A stretch of 64,000 bases of DNA from Stomorhina lunata (taxonomy: Eukaryota; Arthropoda; Insecta; Diptera; Rhiniidae), in NCBI GenBank assembly GCA_933228675.1, contig OW121743.1:111471468-111535467 (forward strand). Direction: 5' to 3'. The translations under genes and the position numbers were made by a program. Of the stretch, positions 46,011 to 57,444 are shown piece by piece. A model generated the notes under the pieces. The model was not told the DNA's origin and searched no databases. It saw nothing but the letters and a program-made list of their open reading frames with translations. The first letter of the stretch is position 1, and every line of letters begins with the position of its first letter.

Positions 46011-47579
46011 GTCAAAAACCAAAAATATCAAAAACAATAGCAAAATTTCCCTATTTTATTTTGAACAAAAAACATAAACTTAAAACAAATTAATGTTAAA
46101 TTTCAAAAGACAAAAGATGTCAGTTCTTTATACGTTATTACATTAAAATAATATCTGTATTTTGTATTCATACCAACAAAATTTGACTTTTTGTTTACTT
46201 TATCCCACACTATGAATGAATTCTTAAAATCGTTTCACTTTTATTTCACGCTGACACAAATACATCCCAATTTTGAACAAGAGAATAATGATTATTTTTT
46301 TTGTAAAGAAGAAAAAACAGACCAAGATATGCTTGAGTTGTTGAAAATTGTATTTAGAGTGGTCAAAAAACTTCAGATGTTTTAGTATAAACAAACAAAA
46401 AATTCTTAACTGTGAAAAAAAAAAAATTGACCCACTTTTAAACATGGCTTTAGGAAATTATAAATAATTATATTTGTCTATAAAATACGCTTATAAGGTA
46501 TAAATAAAACAAAATTAAAGTTTCTTAAGTACAAAATCTTTGATTTTCATTCAATTTAAAGCCAACTTTAAGTTTGAAGTTTTGAAAACTTGTTAAATGT
46601 TGGCAAAATAAAAAGCTGCGGGGTTGATTGAATGAATAAAACGAAAAAAAGAAACAAAGTAAAATTTAAAGAAACAAAATAAAACAGAGCAAAACATTCA
46701 ACTAAAAACAAAAGACTGAAGAAACAAACGTGATAAATTATAAATGCTTGGCACATAAAACAACCGCAACAACAACAATAACATTATCATCAAGCATAAG
46801 CAACAACAAAAACAACAATTGGCAAATGTTCGAAAGGGGAAAACACGTTCAAATTTTGTTGCTGTTTTTGGCCGATGGTATTCAATTAAAAACCTTAAAC
46901 AAATTTGTTTTTTTCTATGATTTTTTTTACTTTGTAACTTTTGATTATCATTTCAAAAATATTTCATGATATATTTTTTGTTTATAAAAAAGAATTTTCA
47001 ATGTTTTTTACCTTTTTTTTATTTTTCTTAATAAAACAGAAAAAACGTAACGGTTTAATGGTGTTATTGTAATTAACCAGAAATTTATTAATAATTTTCA
47101 AATTTACTCAAGTGTTTATAATTTTGCTCTTGGTATTTTTTAAAATTTTTTTTCAAACGCTTCAATACTTTTCTTTGCTTCTATTGGCAATATTTTCAGC
47201 TTATTTTAAAATATAAAAAAAAAAAAATTAAAAAAAAATAGCTGGAAGTTTTCAAACGAGGCTTTTTACAAAAGTAGTTCATATTTTAAATTAAGGAAGT
47301 TTTTAAAATTTTATACTTCCATGATTTTATTATCAATATTAAATAGCTAATGTAAAAGTAGTCTTAAAAAATTGCTATCACAAAACAAACACTAACTTTT
47401 ATTGTCTTATAAAATGCAATACCAAAACTAATGCTATTTCAAAGGCCTATTTCAAAAAAATTTGGGTTACATAAATAAATTTCCAGCCTGAGCGTACACA
47501 AAAAATATTAATTAGTTTTAATTTAAATTATTCAGTGAATATATTTAGGTTTTCTTAACAGTGTGTTAGAAAAGTGTTA
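46011..47579. other. Unique AT-rich spacer
   Basis: No conserved gene. CAACAACAACAA-type tracts at about 46,760-46,820 and poly-A or poly-T runs. Short frames at 46,191-46,969 lack domains and overlap on both strands. Confidence 0.5.
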
Positions 47580-49460
47580 AGGCATTATATCGAAAATTTT
47601 CTTAAGAAACTTTTATATCAAAAATTTTCTACAGAAAAATTTTTTTTTGAAAATTTTATATCTAAAATTTTTTATAGAAACATTGTATATCTAAAATTTT
47701 TTATAGAAAAATAATATATCTAACATTTTCTATAGAAAAATTTTATATCAAAAATTTTTTATAGAAAAATATTATATCTAAAATTTTCTATAGAAAAATT
47801 TTATATCTAAAATTTTCTATAGAAAAATTTTATATCTAAAATTTTTTAAAGAAAAATTTAATATCTAAATTTTTTTATAGAAAAGTTTTATATCTAAAAT
47901 TTTCTATAGAAAAATTTTATATCGAAAATTTTCTATAGAAAAATTTTATATCGAAAATTTTCTATAGAAAAATTTGTTATCGAAAATTTTCTATAGAAAA
48001 GTTTTATAACGGAAATTGTATATAGAATAATTTTATATCAAAGATTTCTATACAAAAAAAATTTCTATTCTAGAAAATTTTCTGTGGAAAAATTTTATAC
48101 TGAAAATTTTCTATCGAAAATTTTCTGTAGAAACATTTTATATCGAAAATTTTATTTCGAAAATTTTCTATAAAATAATTTTATTTCGAAAATAAAATAA
48201 TTTGATATTGAAAATTTTCTTTAGAATAATTTTATATTGAAATTTTTCTATAGAATAATTTTATATCGAAATTTTCTATAGAAAAATTTTATGTCTAAAA
48301 TTTTCTATAGAAAAATTTTATATCGAAAATTTTCTACAGAAAAATTTTATATCCAAAATTTTCTATAGAAAAATTTTATATCGAAAATTTTCTATAGAAA
48401 AATTTTATATCGAAAATTTTTTGTAGAAACATTTTATATCGAAGATTTCTATAGAAAAATTTTATATAAAAAATTTTCTATAGAAAAATTTTATATAAAA
48501 AATTTTCATTAGAAAAATTTTATATCAAAAATCTTCAATAGAAAAATTTTCTATAGAAAAATTTTATATCGAAAATTTTATTTCGAAAATTTTCTATAAA
48601 ATAATTTTATTTCGAAAATAAAATAATTTTGTATCGAAAATTTTCTATAGAAAAATTTTATATCGAAAATTTTCTATAGAAAAATTTTATATCGAAAATT
48701 TTCTATAGAAAAATTTTATATCGAAAATTTTCTATAGAAAAATTTTATATCGAAAATTTTCTATAGAAAAATTTTATATCAAAAATTTTCTATAGAAAAA
48801 TTTTATATCGAAAATTTTCTATAGAAAAATTTTATATCGAAAATTTTCTATAGAAAAATTTTATATCGAAAATTTTGTATAGAAAAATTGTGTATCGAAA
48901 ATTTTCTATAGAAAAATTTTCTATAGAAAAATTTTATATCGAAAATTTTTTATAGAAAAATTTTATATCGAAAATTTTTTATAGAAAAATTTTATATCGA
49001 AAATTTTCTATAGAAAAATTTTATATCGAAAATTTTCTGTAGGAAATTTTTATATCGAAAATTTTCTATAGAAAAATTTTATATCGAAAATTTTCTATAG
49101 AAAAATTTTATATCGAAAATTTTCTATAGAAAAATTTTATATCGAAAATTTTCTATAGAAGAATTTTATATCGAAAATTTTCTATAAAAAAATGTTATAT
49201 AGAAAATTTTCTGTAGAAAAATTTTATATCAAAAATTTTCTATAGAAAAATTTTATATCGAAAATTTTGTATAGAAAAATTTTGTATCGAAAATTTTATA
49301 TCGAAAATTTTCTATGGAAAAATTTGATGTCAAAAATTTTATTTGGAAAAATTTTATGTCGTAAATTTTCTGCAGAAAAATTTTTGAAACCAAATATTTT
49401 CTATAAAATTTTCTAAAGAAAAATTTTATATAAAAAATTTTCTATAGAAAAATTAGGGCA
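47580..49460. repeat. AT-rich minisatellite, flavour C, homogeneous
   Basis: Best-ordered array in the window: from about 48,640 to 49,180 nearly every 29-bp unit reads AAAATTTTCTATAGAAAAAT TTTATATCG with at most one or two changes. Edges are more degenerate, which fits homogenisation at the centre by unequal exchange. An 80-bp block with TTATTTCGAAAATAAAATAA recurs at about 48,165 and 48,600. Confidence 0.9.
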
Positions 49461-51019
49461 ATTTTTATAATTTCTCGACACAATGTTAATTAGCTTAAAG
49501 TCAATGTAATAATTACACGTTTGTCTTTCAAACCTTCTTAGCTATGTATCGTTGTTGTTAGTAACTTTTGTTTAAAACGGGAGTGTGTGTTGCATATTAA
49601 TTATTAACTATTTATTTAGGTTTTATCTACTTTTTTCGAAACTTTGTTTGATAACAAACTTAATGCAAGCAGTTGGTTTGGCTCAAATGCATTTTTATTA
49701 CCCACACGCACACATAAACCCTGTTTATTATACATTGTTTGAAGTCACCTGGTATCACATGGAACTGAACCGTTATGTGAATAACTACGAGTAACTATCA
49801 AAGTATGTCATATTTTATTTTGTTTGATGACTGTAAGTTATGTGATTATTCGACTGTAAATATGTTTGTTAATGTGTTAATGCGTTTTGGTTCGTTTGTA
49901 TATTTTCAAAATGATAGAGTTGTTGCATCTTTTTTTTTAATTTTTCTAAAAGTTCACTGAACTTTTTATTTGGTGTTGAGAAAAGAGCTGTGAACTTTAT
50001 ATTGGCTTTTGGCCAAAAACAAAACAATAAAATTTTTGTAAAACACAATAACTAATTTATTTTAAGATTTATATTTTTGATTAAAATTCGTGAGAAGTTT
50101 CTGCAAATTTTTAAGACAGCAGGATGTGATGTATTGTATTTTAAACAGATATTCATTTTGATATGAAATCTTCAAGTGGGAATTTTTTAATTTACGCAAA
50201 AGATATACATACATTGAAATGTTTGGCAGATCTTGGTAAATGCTTATAGTAATTATATGACTGTTCCACTCCAAATTTTGCATTCTTATATTTTAGTATA
50301 TGAGTTTATTAAACAAACAAATTTCCCATAAAAGTAATTTTCTAACCTACCCTTAGAGTAACTAGTAGAAATTACAAAGTACAAATTAAATAATTTTAAA
50401 GTCTTATCTACATAACATACACTCATTAAAAAATGTTAAGTATTTAATAAAACCATTTTTATTGCCTTAATTTTAATATTTAATTGTCGTAAATGTTAAA
50501 CGAAATTATAATGGTTCACTTTTTCATGCACTTTTATATGTATTATTGTACTCTATGTATCTTATAAAATGTTTATGATCAACTTTGCATATCATAACGA
50601 TAGTGTTTAAGTTGACGCTTCTGAAATTATGGTGATTTATGATATGAGTTTAATCAAATTTAATCATTTATTTCCGCTTTTGTGCAACACGAAATGGTAA
50701 TTTAAAAAGAGGTGTACTTAAAAGCAAACTGAAATAACTCGTTTATTAAAAAATTTTCAAGTTGAATTTCAAATGATTCTAAAATATCGATTTTTCTTGA
50801 TTGGAGGCTTATTTAACGATTTATGATTTTTTCAATTTTTTCATGTATACATTTTTTTTAAATTCTAAGTAATGCTAAAGTTTCACCATTTTCTTGATTA
50901 CAGGCTCATTTAACCCACTGCGACTGACGTGATATAATTTTCATAATTCTATTGACATGTTGGACTACCTGACATATTTTTCAAAATCCATTTTTCAAAA
51001 CTATTATTGATAATTTAAT
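49461..51019. other. Unique AT-rich spacer
   Basis: No gene recognised. A second copy of the CTGCGACTGAC repeat lies at about 50,913-50,960. Short frames at 49,585 and 50,062 carry no known domain. Confidence 0.5.
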
Positions 51020-51475
51020 GAATTAAATGAGAAACATTTAAATGTATATTCATCATAAATATTGCCTATGGTAACGTTAATTAGTGTACCTAATTTTGTA
51101 GGAATCGGACCATATTTGACCCTACCTCCCATACAACCCACATTTTCAAAAGTGTTTTAAATACCCAGAAATGCACAAAAATGCCTTTAAATCTAAAGAT
51201 ATTTGCATTTTATCACAGATAAATATTTTGTAAATATAAACCGAAATTAGGTAACAATCGGTCCACAATTGACCCTAGCTTAGATATCAGATTCTTAGCA
51301 GAAAAAAACATAAATCTACTAAAATCTCGAAAATTAAAAAAAAAAAATAGCACATACGAGTATATGAAAGAATCCTTTCCTGTTAAATTGTTGGTCCATA
51401 ATTGACCTTTGTAGTGAAGGTTATCATATAGTCGGGAATGATCGACTATAGCTTTTCTTACTTGGTTTCTTTGGA
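51020..51475 (-). mobile_element. Dispersed repeat family H, copy 2 (diverged)
   Basis: On the minus strand it begins near 51,470 with CAAGTAAGAAAAGCTATAGT CG and carries the GGTCAAATATGG and GGTAGGGTCAAATATGG-type blocks shared with the other H copies. Internal deletions and many substitutions. Confidence 0.55.
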
Positions 51476-52254
51476 GTTATGTAAAGTCACTTATCTACGT
51501 CGATAAACTACAAACAATTGAATATCTGGAAATCAACATTCGAAGTGTATCGGCTGCAAAAGTTGGTGAAAATTATGGTTTAAGATAGCGAATTCTACGT
51601 GCCAGCCATGGCGGCCATATGGCATAAATCATATTTTAACATTAAATTCATAAATCTTAAATTTTTTTCAAAGAAAGTTAGTTGACGACTTTTCTGTGGT
51701 TTCAGAAAAATTTGGTTTCACACTGACCTACAAAAAGACTCTAAAAAATTGATGGTACATGTAAAACGTATTGCATCTTAAAAGTAATTTTTTGTTGCAA
51801 ATAGTTTTCTTTTTTCATAAAATTTTCACACAAAAGCATTTCAGAGATGTTTAGTTACTTTAAGATCAATCAGCCACAGGTCAAAGCTATGGATCTATAA
51901 ATTTATAAATAAAGCAAAATATTTTGAGTTATATTTTAAGAAAGAAATGCTTGTTGTATTCACATCAGGGATGGAAAATGCCCATGACATAATTTTCATA
52001 GACTTTACCAGTCTATGATTGATGCTCTCTCCGTTAAAAAGTAAGCGATGAAGTCATTAGTCGCAAGATGACTCTCCGCTTACATAATGCTCGTTCCGAA
52101 CGATAACAAAAATTACATTCCAGCTACTTAAATGTTCGCTTAAAATGTCATGCTAACGTCATTGGTTATTATCTAATTGCTTCGTTTCGTTTTGCTTCAT
52201 TTACCATTGGGTATTTAACCTGTGTTACCAATTGTAAAGGGTATGTATATGAAG
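51476..52254. other. Unique spacer
   Basis: Somewhat less AT-rich than its surroundings (for example CGTGCCAGCCATGGCGGCCA at about 51,598), but no exon or RNA gene recognised. Confidence 0.45.
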
Positions 52255-52660
52255 GGTAATTTGAAAACGTCATGCAACTAGAAAATGACTTGTACTTCTA
52301 CTATAACTTGCCAGTTGAGAATGACTTGTACTTTAACAATGGTTTGTAGTATGACTTTAACTTTTTCTATGACTTTCACTTAACAATGAATTCCATTTTG
52401 AGAATGACTTGCACTATGACTTTCAGAACGATTTGCACTTTGTCAATGACTTACACTTTGACAATGAATTTCCTTTTAAGAATGACTTGCACATTCTTAA
52501 TTACTTGCACTTTAAGAAAAATATGCACTTTTCAATTACATGCACTTTCATAGTGACTAGTATTTTGTCAATGAATTTCACTTTAACAATGACTTGCATT
52601 TTTATAATAACTTTCATCTTGAAAGTGACTTGCACTTAAGATATGATTTGGACTTTTACT
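52255..52660 (+). repeat. Minisatellite of AATGACTTGCACTTT units (about 18 bp)
   Basis: Some twenty diverged copies of AATGACTTGCACTTT, spaced in multiples of about 6 nt, most often 18. The open frame 52,409-52,639 is its translation (NDLHFx repeats) and not evidence of a gene. Confidence 0.75.
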
Positions 52661-52764
52661 ATGGCCCTGGATCAAGTGCTTTGTGCAGCTCTTTAGGACT
52701 TATTAAAAACTAAAGTGTGCTACTTTAAATGTATTGCCTAATCAATTTACAGTTCATCGGCAAC

Positions 52765-52862
52765 GCTGCATAAGATTCTTGCAATATTATCAGAGGTCGG
52801 CACAAGGAGAACAGAACAAAAAAATCGTAGGCAGAGTTGCCGTTTTTTATACTTTTAACTAT
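52765..52862 (+). repeat. Boundary block shared with 56,690-56,768
   Basis: GGCACAAGGAGAACAGAACA, AATCGTAGGCAGAGTTGCCG and TTTTAACT recur at 56,697-56,768 as GGCACGAAGAGAACAGAACA, AATCGAAGGCAGAGTTACCG and TTTTAACT. In both places flavour-A minisatellite starts immediately after. Confidence 0.7.
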
Positions 52863-53071
52863 ATAGAATTTTTTTTTATCAAAAATTTTTCTATTGATTT
52901 TTTTTTATCAAAAATTTTTCTATAGAAAATTTTTTTATCAATAATTTTTATATACAAAATTTTTGATAGAAATTTAAAAAAAAAAAAAATTTTCTATAGA
53001 AAATTTTTTTATTACAAATTTTTTTTTAGAAAATTTTTTTATCAAAAGTTTATTAAAGAAAATTTTTGTAT
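52863..53071. repeat. AT-rich minisatellite, flavour A
   Basis: TTTTTCTATAGAAAA / TTTTTTATCAAAAA units between the boundary block and the plus-strand hammerhead element. Confidence 0.8.
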
Positions 53072-53195
53072 CAAAAATGTTTGTTCAGTCGATGATCTAC
53101 GCTTTTACTTATGGTTTATGAACATAATTCTGAAAAGTTGTGTTTGTAAATATAGTAATAATGCGAGGTTTTCGATCTGTCTAAATTGGGGATAA

Positions 53196-53241
53196 TCTTC
53201 CTGAAGAGATAGCTTAATCAACCATCGAAACGCGTCGAGGA
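53196..53241 (+). ncRNA. Minimal type I hammerhead ribozyme, plus-strand copy
   Basis: TCTTC pairs with GAGGA (one U-G); core CTGAAGA; stem II GATAG / CCATC with one A-C mismatch; GAAA, ACGCGT, predicted cleavage between 53,236 and 53,237. Same 46-nt length as the other copies. Confidence 0.75.
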
Positions 53242-53289
53242 CTTTGGTTTCTCCGCAAACATTTTTTGGCTTTTTATCAATAAATTGGT

Positions 53290-53317
53290 CTGTTACATTA
53301 ATAAATAAATGTAACAG
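53290..53317 (+). other. Conserved hairpin downstream of the hammerhead (loop AATAAATA)
   Basis: CTGTTACATT-AATAAATA-AATGTAACAG, 10 perfect pairs. The ribozyme-strand loop carries AATAAA. The equivalent stem in subfamily B differs at three pairs, each compensated, with the same loop. Confidence 0.8.
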
Positions 53318-53394
53318 ATTTGGGATCAAATGCGAATACTCTTTTTTTGAATTATATTTACATCCCGACTATTTTGTTATTTTTTGATGAAAAT

Positions 53395-53895
53395 TATTTT
53401 ATCAAAAATTTTTCTATAGAAAATTTATCAAAAAATTTTTTTATCCAAAATATTTCTATATCAAAAATTTGTCTTTAGAAAATTTTATATCAAAAATATA
53501 GAAAATTTCTATAGAAAATAGGTTCGAACCCACAACCTCTTAACATAAATTCTTGGTTCAACTAAAAATTAATTTCTTTCAACGAAAATTTTTTCATTTA
53601 GAATTTTTCTATAGACATTTTTTTTTTAATTTTTCTATAGAAAATTTTTTATCAAAAATTTTTTAATAGAATTTTTTTTTTAAATGTTTCTATAGGAAAT
53701 TTTTTTATCAAAAATTTTTCTATAGAAAATTTTCTTACTAAAATTTTTCTATAGAAAATTGTTTTATTAAAAATTTTTCTATAGAAAATTTTTTTATTAA
53801 AAATTTTTCTATAGAAAATTTTTTTATTAAAAATTTTTCTATAGAAAATTTTCTTACTAAAATTTTTCTATAGAAAATTTTCTTACTAAAATTTT
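53395..53895. repeat. AT-rich minisatellite, flavour A
   Basis: Best stretch 53,700-53,890: TTTTTCTATAGAAAATTTTT TTATTAAAAA units of 30 bp. A non-repeat island at 53,520-53,575 contains GGTTCGAACCCACAACCTCT. Confidence 0.8.
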
Positions 53896-55365
53896 TTTAT
53901 TGTTTAGGTAATTTACTTCATAACATCAAAAATACCCAACCTTCATAAATCAATTTTTTAAATCTTTTAAATAATCTTCTAAAGGTTCAGGCTCACCACG
54001 AGAGAACATTATACGCAGGAGTAGGCAGCCCATACCACTAGAAGCCGATGAAATTTTTTAATTTTCGTAAAAACCACGATCATTAATAAAACTCGTGAAA
54101 ATGAGTATTAAAATAATTCAGTTGAAATTTCGATGTTAACAGAGTGCCGCTTTGTTAAAAAAAGACATATGCAAAATAGGCTAGAAACAAATAAAATTTA
54201 AAGCAACAAAAAAAAATGGATCGAGAGAAAAAAGGAATATAATCTCGAACATTGTTGCCACGACACTATTATTTTTATAAGCATTCGAAATATTTTTGTA
54301 AATATTAGGAATATTTTTCAAAACAGAAATAAACTCTAATTTTAAACAATTTTAGATGTATTTTATCGAAAAATTTTTAACAAAAAAATTTTTCTTTGGA
54401 AAATTGTTCGATAAAAATTATATTTTATAGGAAAGTTTTCGATAAAAATATTTTTCTGTAAAAATTTTCGATATATCAAAAAATTTTCAAATCTTCTATA
54501 GAAAAATTTTTGATAAAAAAATTTTCTATAGAAAAATTTTTGATAAAAAAATATTCTATAAAAAATTTTTTATTCAAAAATTTTTGATCAAAATCATTCT
54601 ATAGAAACATTTTTATCAAAAAATTTTCTATAGAATTTTTTTTAACAAAAATGTTTCTATAGAATGATTTTGATCAAAAATTTTTGAATAAAAAATTTTT
54701 TATAGAATATTTTTTTATCAAAAATTTTTCTATAGAAAATTTTTTTATCAAAAATTTTTCTATAGAAGATTTGAAAATTTTTTGATATATCGAAAATTTT
54801 TACAGAAAAATATTTTTATCGAAAACTTTCCTATAAAATATAATTTTTATCGAACAATTTTCCAAAGAAAAATTTTTTTGTTAAAAATTTTTCGATAAAA
54901 TACATCTAAAATTGTTTAAAATTAGAGTTTATTTCTGTTTTGAAAAATATTCCTAATATTTACAAAAATATTTCGAATGCTTATAAAAATAATAGTGTCG
55001 TGGCAACAATGTTCGAGATTATATTCCTTTTTTCTCTCGATCCATTTTTTTTTGTTGCTTTAAATTTTATTTGTTTCTAGCCTATTTTGCATATGTCTTT
55101 TTTTAACAAAGCGGCACTCTGTTAACATCGAAATTTCAACTGAATTATTTTAATACTCATTTTCACGAGTTTTATTAATGATCGTGGTTTTTACGAAAAT
55201 TAAAAAATTTCATCGGCTTCTAGTGGTATGGGCTGCCTACTCCTGCGTATAATGTTCTCTCGTGGTGAGCCTGAACCTTTAGAAGATTATTTAAAAGATT
55301 TAAAAAATTGATTTATGAAGGTTGGGTATTTTTGATGTTATGAAGTAAATTACCTAAACAATAAA
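53896..55365. repeat. Perfect 1.47-kb palindrome: two 719-bp arms, 32-bp spacer
   Basis: Left arm 53,896-54,614 and right arm 54,647-55,365 are exact reverse complements; I compared them line by line and found no mismatch or gap. The spacer (54,615-54,646) is itself nearly palindromic. The inner about 250 bp of each arm is flavour-A minisatellite; the outer about 470 bp is unique-looking and includes GGCTCACCACGAGAGAACAT and AGTAGGCAGCCCATACCACT. No open frame. Identity ends sharply at both outer edges. Confidence 0.95.
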
Positions 55366-56689
55366 CTATTTTTTTCACAAATTCAGTTTTATTGAGAATG
55401 TAAAGTAGAATTCTCGGAATAAATAATAGAATATGTCTTCGACTAAGTCGGCCGCTCTGTTTCGTTTCACATTATGTTAAATTAATCTTAATTGCAAAAA
55501 ATATATTATTTTATTTAAAAATATTCTTTACAAAAATTCTTCATTCCCTACATTTCCGTTAATAGTTTGTCAATAGTTTAAGTATTTGTTGGCTTTTACT
55601 ACGAATTTATACCTTTTAAATGATTAAAGGTTTAAAACACGAAAATTGGGGGCCAAAAAAATTTGAATCTCATTAAATATTTGAGATAAACATTTATTTA
55701 TTTATTTATGCTCTCGAGGTCACTATTTGGGAAAAAATATTTTTCCCTCTTTTTGTAAAGATCGTTAAGGTCTCTATGTAAAATCAATAATTATAGATAT
55801 TACGATTAAAGGCATTAAATCAAACAAATTGTATTTTGAATTGAAAATTCAGCAGCATAAGATAATTTGATTTAATGGTGATCATGATTTTTGTAATTTA
55901 AAAATAAAAAAATTTGACCCTAATTTGAAGATTTCTTTAAACAAATAGCATAAATAAATAAATAAATAAAATAGTGCGTTTGATCTTGAGTTTTTAGTTT
56001 ACATACAAAATAAACGTTTTTCAAAAAATTTATTTAATGTTTTCATATTTCTCTCTTTGCAGATCGCACTTGGAAAATTTCAAATATTGAGCACGTTTTT
56101 CATAAAACTGTAAATTCATACGATTCATATGATGTAGACAAATAATTACATTTTTGGCCGAATTCCCAAATTAATTAATGCCAAGACAACGAACCTGGTT
56201 TAAATTGAATATGTGTGCTTTGCTGGTAGCGATCGAGAGCAGTGATCGTGTACTACGAGTATGTTAATGTTGGCCGTAAGTTGTTTTTGCACGAGAGTCT
56301 ACTGTTGTTGTCTTATGGTTGGACGACTTTTGCCAAATGTTTCGTCACTAAATCTTTTGAATGACTTGTTTTAATTAAATATAAATGCAATTTTTTTTTT
56401 GCAAAAATTTATAATGACATAAAGGAAATAGCCAAAATGATAACGAAATGTTAAAAACTGTTATATTTTAAATAGTTGTGAGTGTTTTGTGCGAATTTGC
56501 AAAAAAAAAAAAAAAAAAATCGCGGTAAAAACTAAAAGTGTTTAAAAACTAAGTGAAAGCCTGTGTGAGTTGATTTTGCATAAATAAAGAGTGTTCCGAG
56601 TAACATATGCTTAAAATATTTTAGGCAAAGCTTATCTATAAGGCAACAAATAATATTTCTTTGATCCCTTTAGCTTTCATAGGCATCAA
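55366..56689. other. Unique spacer, possible noncoding exon or promoter material near 56.2-56.6 kb
   Basis: No protein-coding exon. AAAT simple repeat at 55,951-55,972 and an A19 tract at about 56,500. The patch 56,200-56,350 is less AT-rich (GCTGGTAGCGATCGAGAGCA) and could be promoter-like, but I see no decisive motif. Confidence 0.35.
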
Positions 56690-56768
56690 CAGATGTAGGC
56701 ACGAAGAGAACAGAACAAAAAAAAAAAAAAAAAATCGAAGGCAGAGTTACCGTCTATTTTTAACTAAA
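56690..56768 (+). repeat. Boundary block, second copy
   Basis: See the homologous block at 52,765-52,862; here an A-run of about 19 lies inside it. Confidence 0.7.
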
Positions 56769-56799
56769 ATTACTATTTTTAATGTGTAATTCTGATGTT

Positions 56800-57440
56800 T
56801 TAAAAAGATTTTTTTCTTATCAAAAATTTTTCTTCAGAATTTTTTTTCAAAATTTTTCTTCAGAAATTTTTTTTATCAAATTTTTTGTTATCAAGAATTT
56901 TTTTATCAAAAATTTTTTTATTCAAAATTTTTCTGTAAAAATTTTTTTATTAAACTATAGAACATTTTTTTTATCAAAAACTTTTTTGTAGAAAATTTTT
57001 TTATCAAAAATTTTTCTTCAGAAATTTTTTTTATCAAAACCTTTTCTATAGATTTTTTTTTTAACAAACTATAGAACATTTTTCAATAAAAATTTTTCTG
57101 AAGAAAATTTTTTTTATGAAACTATAGAATAGTTTTAATTAAAAATTTTTTTATAGAAAATATTTTTATCAAACATTTTTCTTCAGAAATTTGTTTTTAT
57201 CAAAAATTTTTCTATAGAAAATTTTTTTTATCAAACCATAGAACATTTTTTTATAGAAAATTTTTTTATCAAAAATTTTATAGAAAAGTTTTTTATAAAC
57301 AATTTTTCTATACAAAAAATTTTTCTATACAAAAAATTTTTCTATAGAAAATTTTGTTATCAAAAAATTTTTTTTTTTAGAAAAACTTTGTTTATAAATT
57401 TTTTTTTATAATAAATTTTTTTTATAGAAATTTATAATTA
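56800..57440. repeat. AT-rich minisatellite, flavour A
   Basis: Units with TTTTTCTTCAGAAATTTTTT and TTTTTATCAAAAA. The array resumes at 58,160 after a family-H insertion. Confidence 0.8.
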
Positions 57441-57444
57441 AAGA

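Larger units (their letters stand above)
53072..53388 (+). mobile_element. Hammerhead-bearing element, subfamily A, plus strand
   Basis: Leader from AAAAATGTTTGTTCAGTCGA, the hammerhead at 53,196-53,241, TTTTTGGCTTTTTATCAATA, a perfect hairpin at 53,290-53,317, then TTTGGGATCAAATGCGAATA and a tail to about 53,388. It matches the minus-strand copy at 58.73-59.05 kb along its whole length. It is bounded on both sides by flavour-A minisatellite. Confidence 0.8.

Noticed and set aside
47580..49460. Regular short repeats resembling a CRISPR array
   Set aside because: Contiguous 29-bp satellite units without unique spacers, in a eukaryotic genome.
51967..52669. CAGGGATGG ... CCCTG as ends of a hAT element enclosing the AATGACTTGCAC minisatellite
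   Set aside because: Termini match over only about five bases and the flanking 8-mers do not form a target duplication.
53105..53329. Minus-strand 74-codon frame covering the plus-strand hammerhead
   Set aside because: It crosses the structured noncoding element and is not preserved in the other copies, so it is a chance frame.
53521..53560. GGTTCGAACCCACAACCTC resembling a tRNA T-arm / B box
   Set aside because: Only the T-loop-like part is present; no acceptor stem, D-arm or anticodon arm can be folded, so at most a SINE or tRNA scrap.
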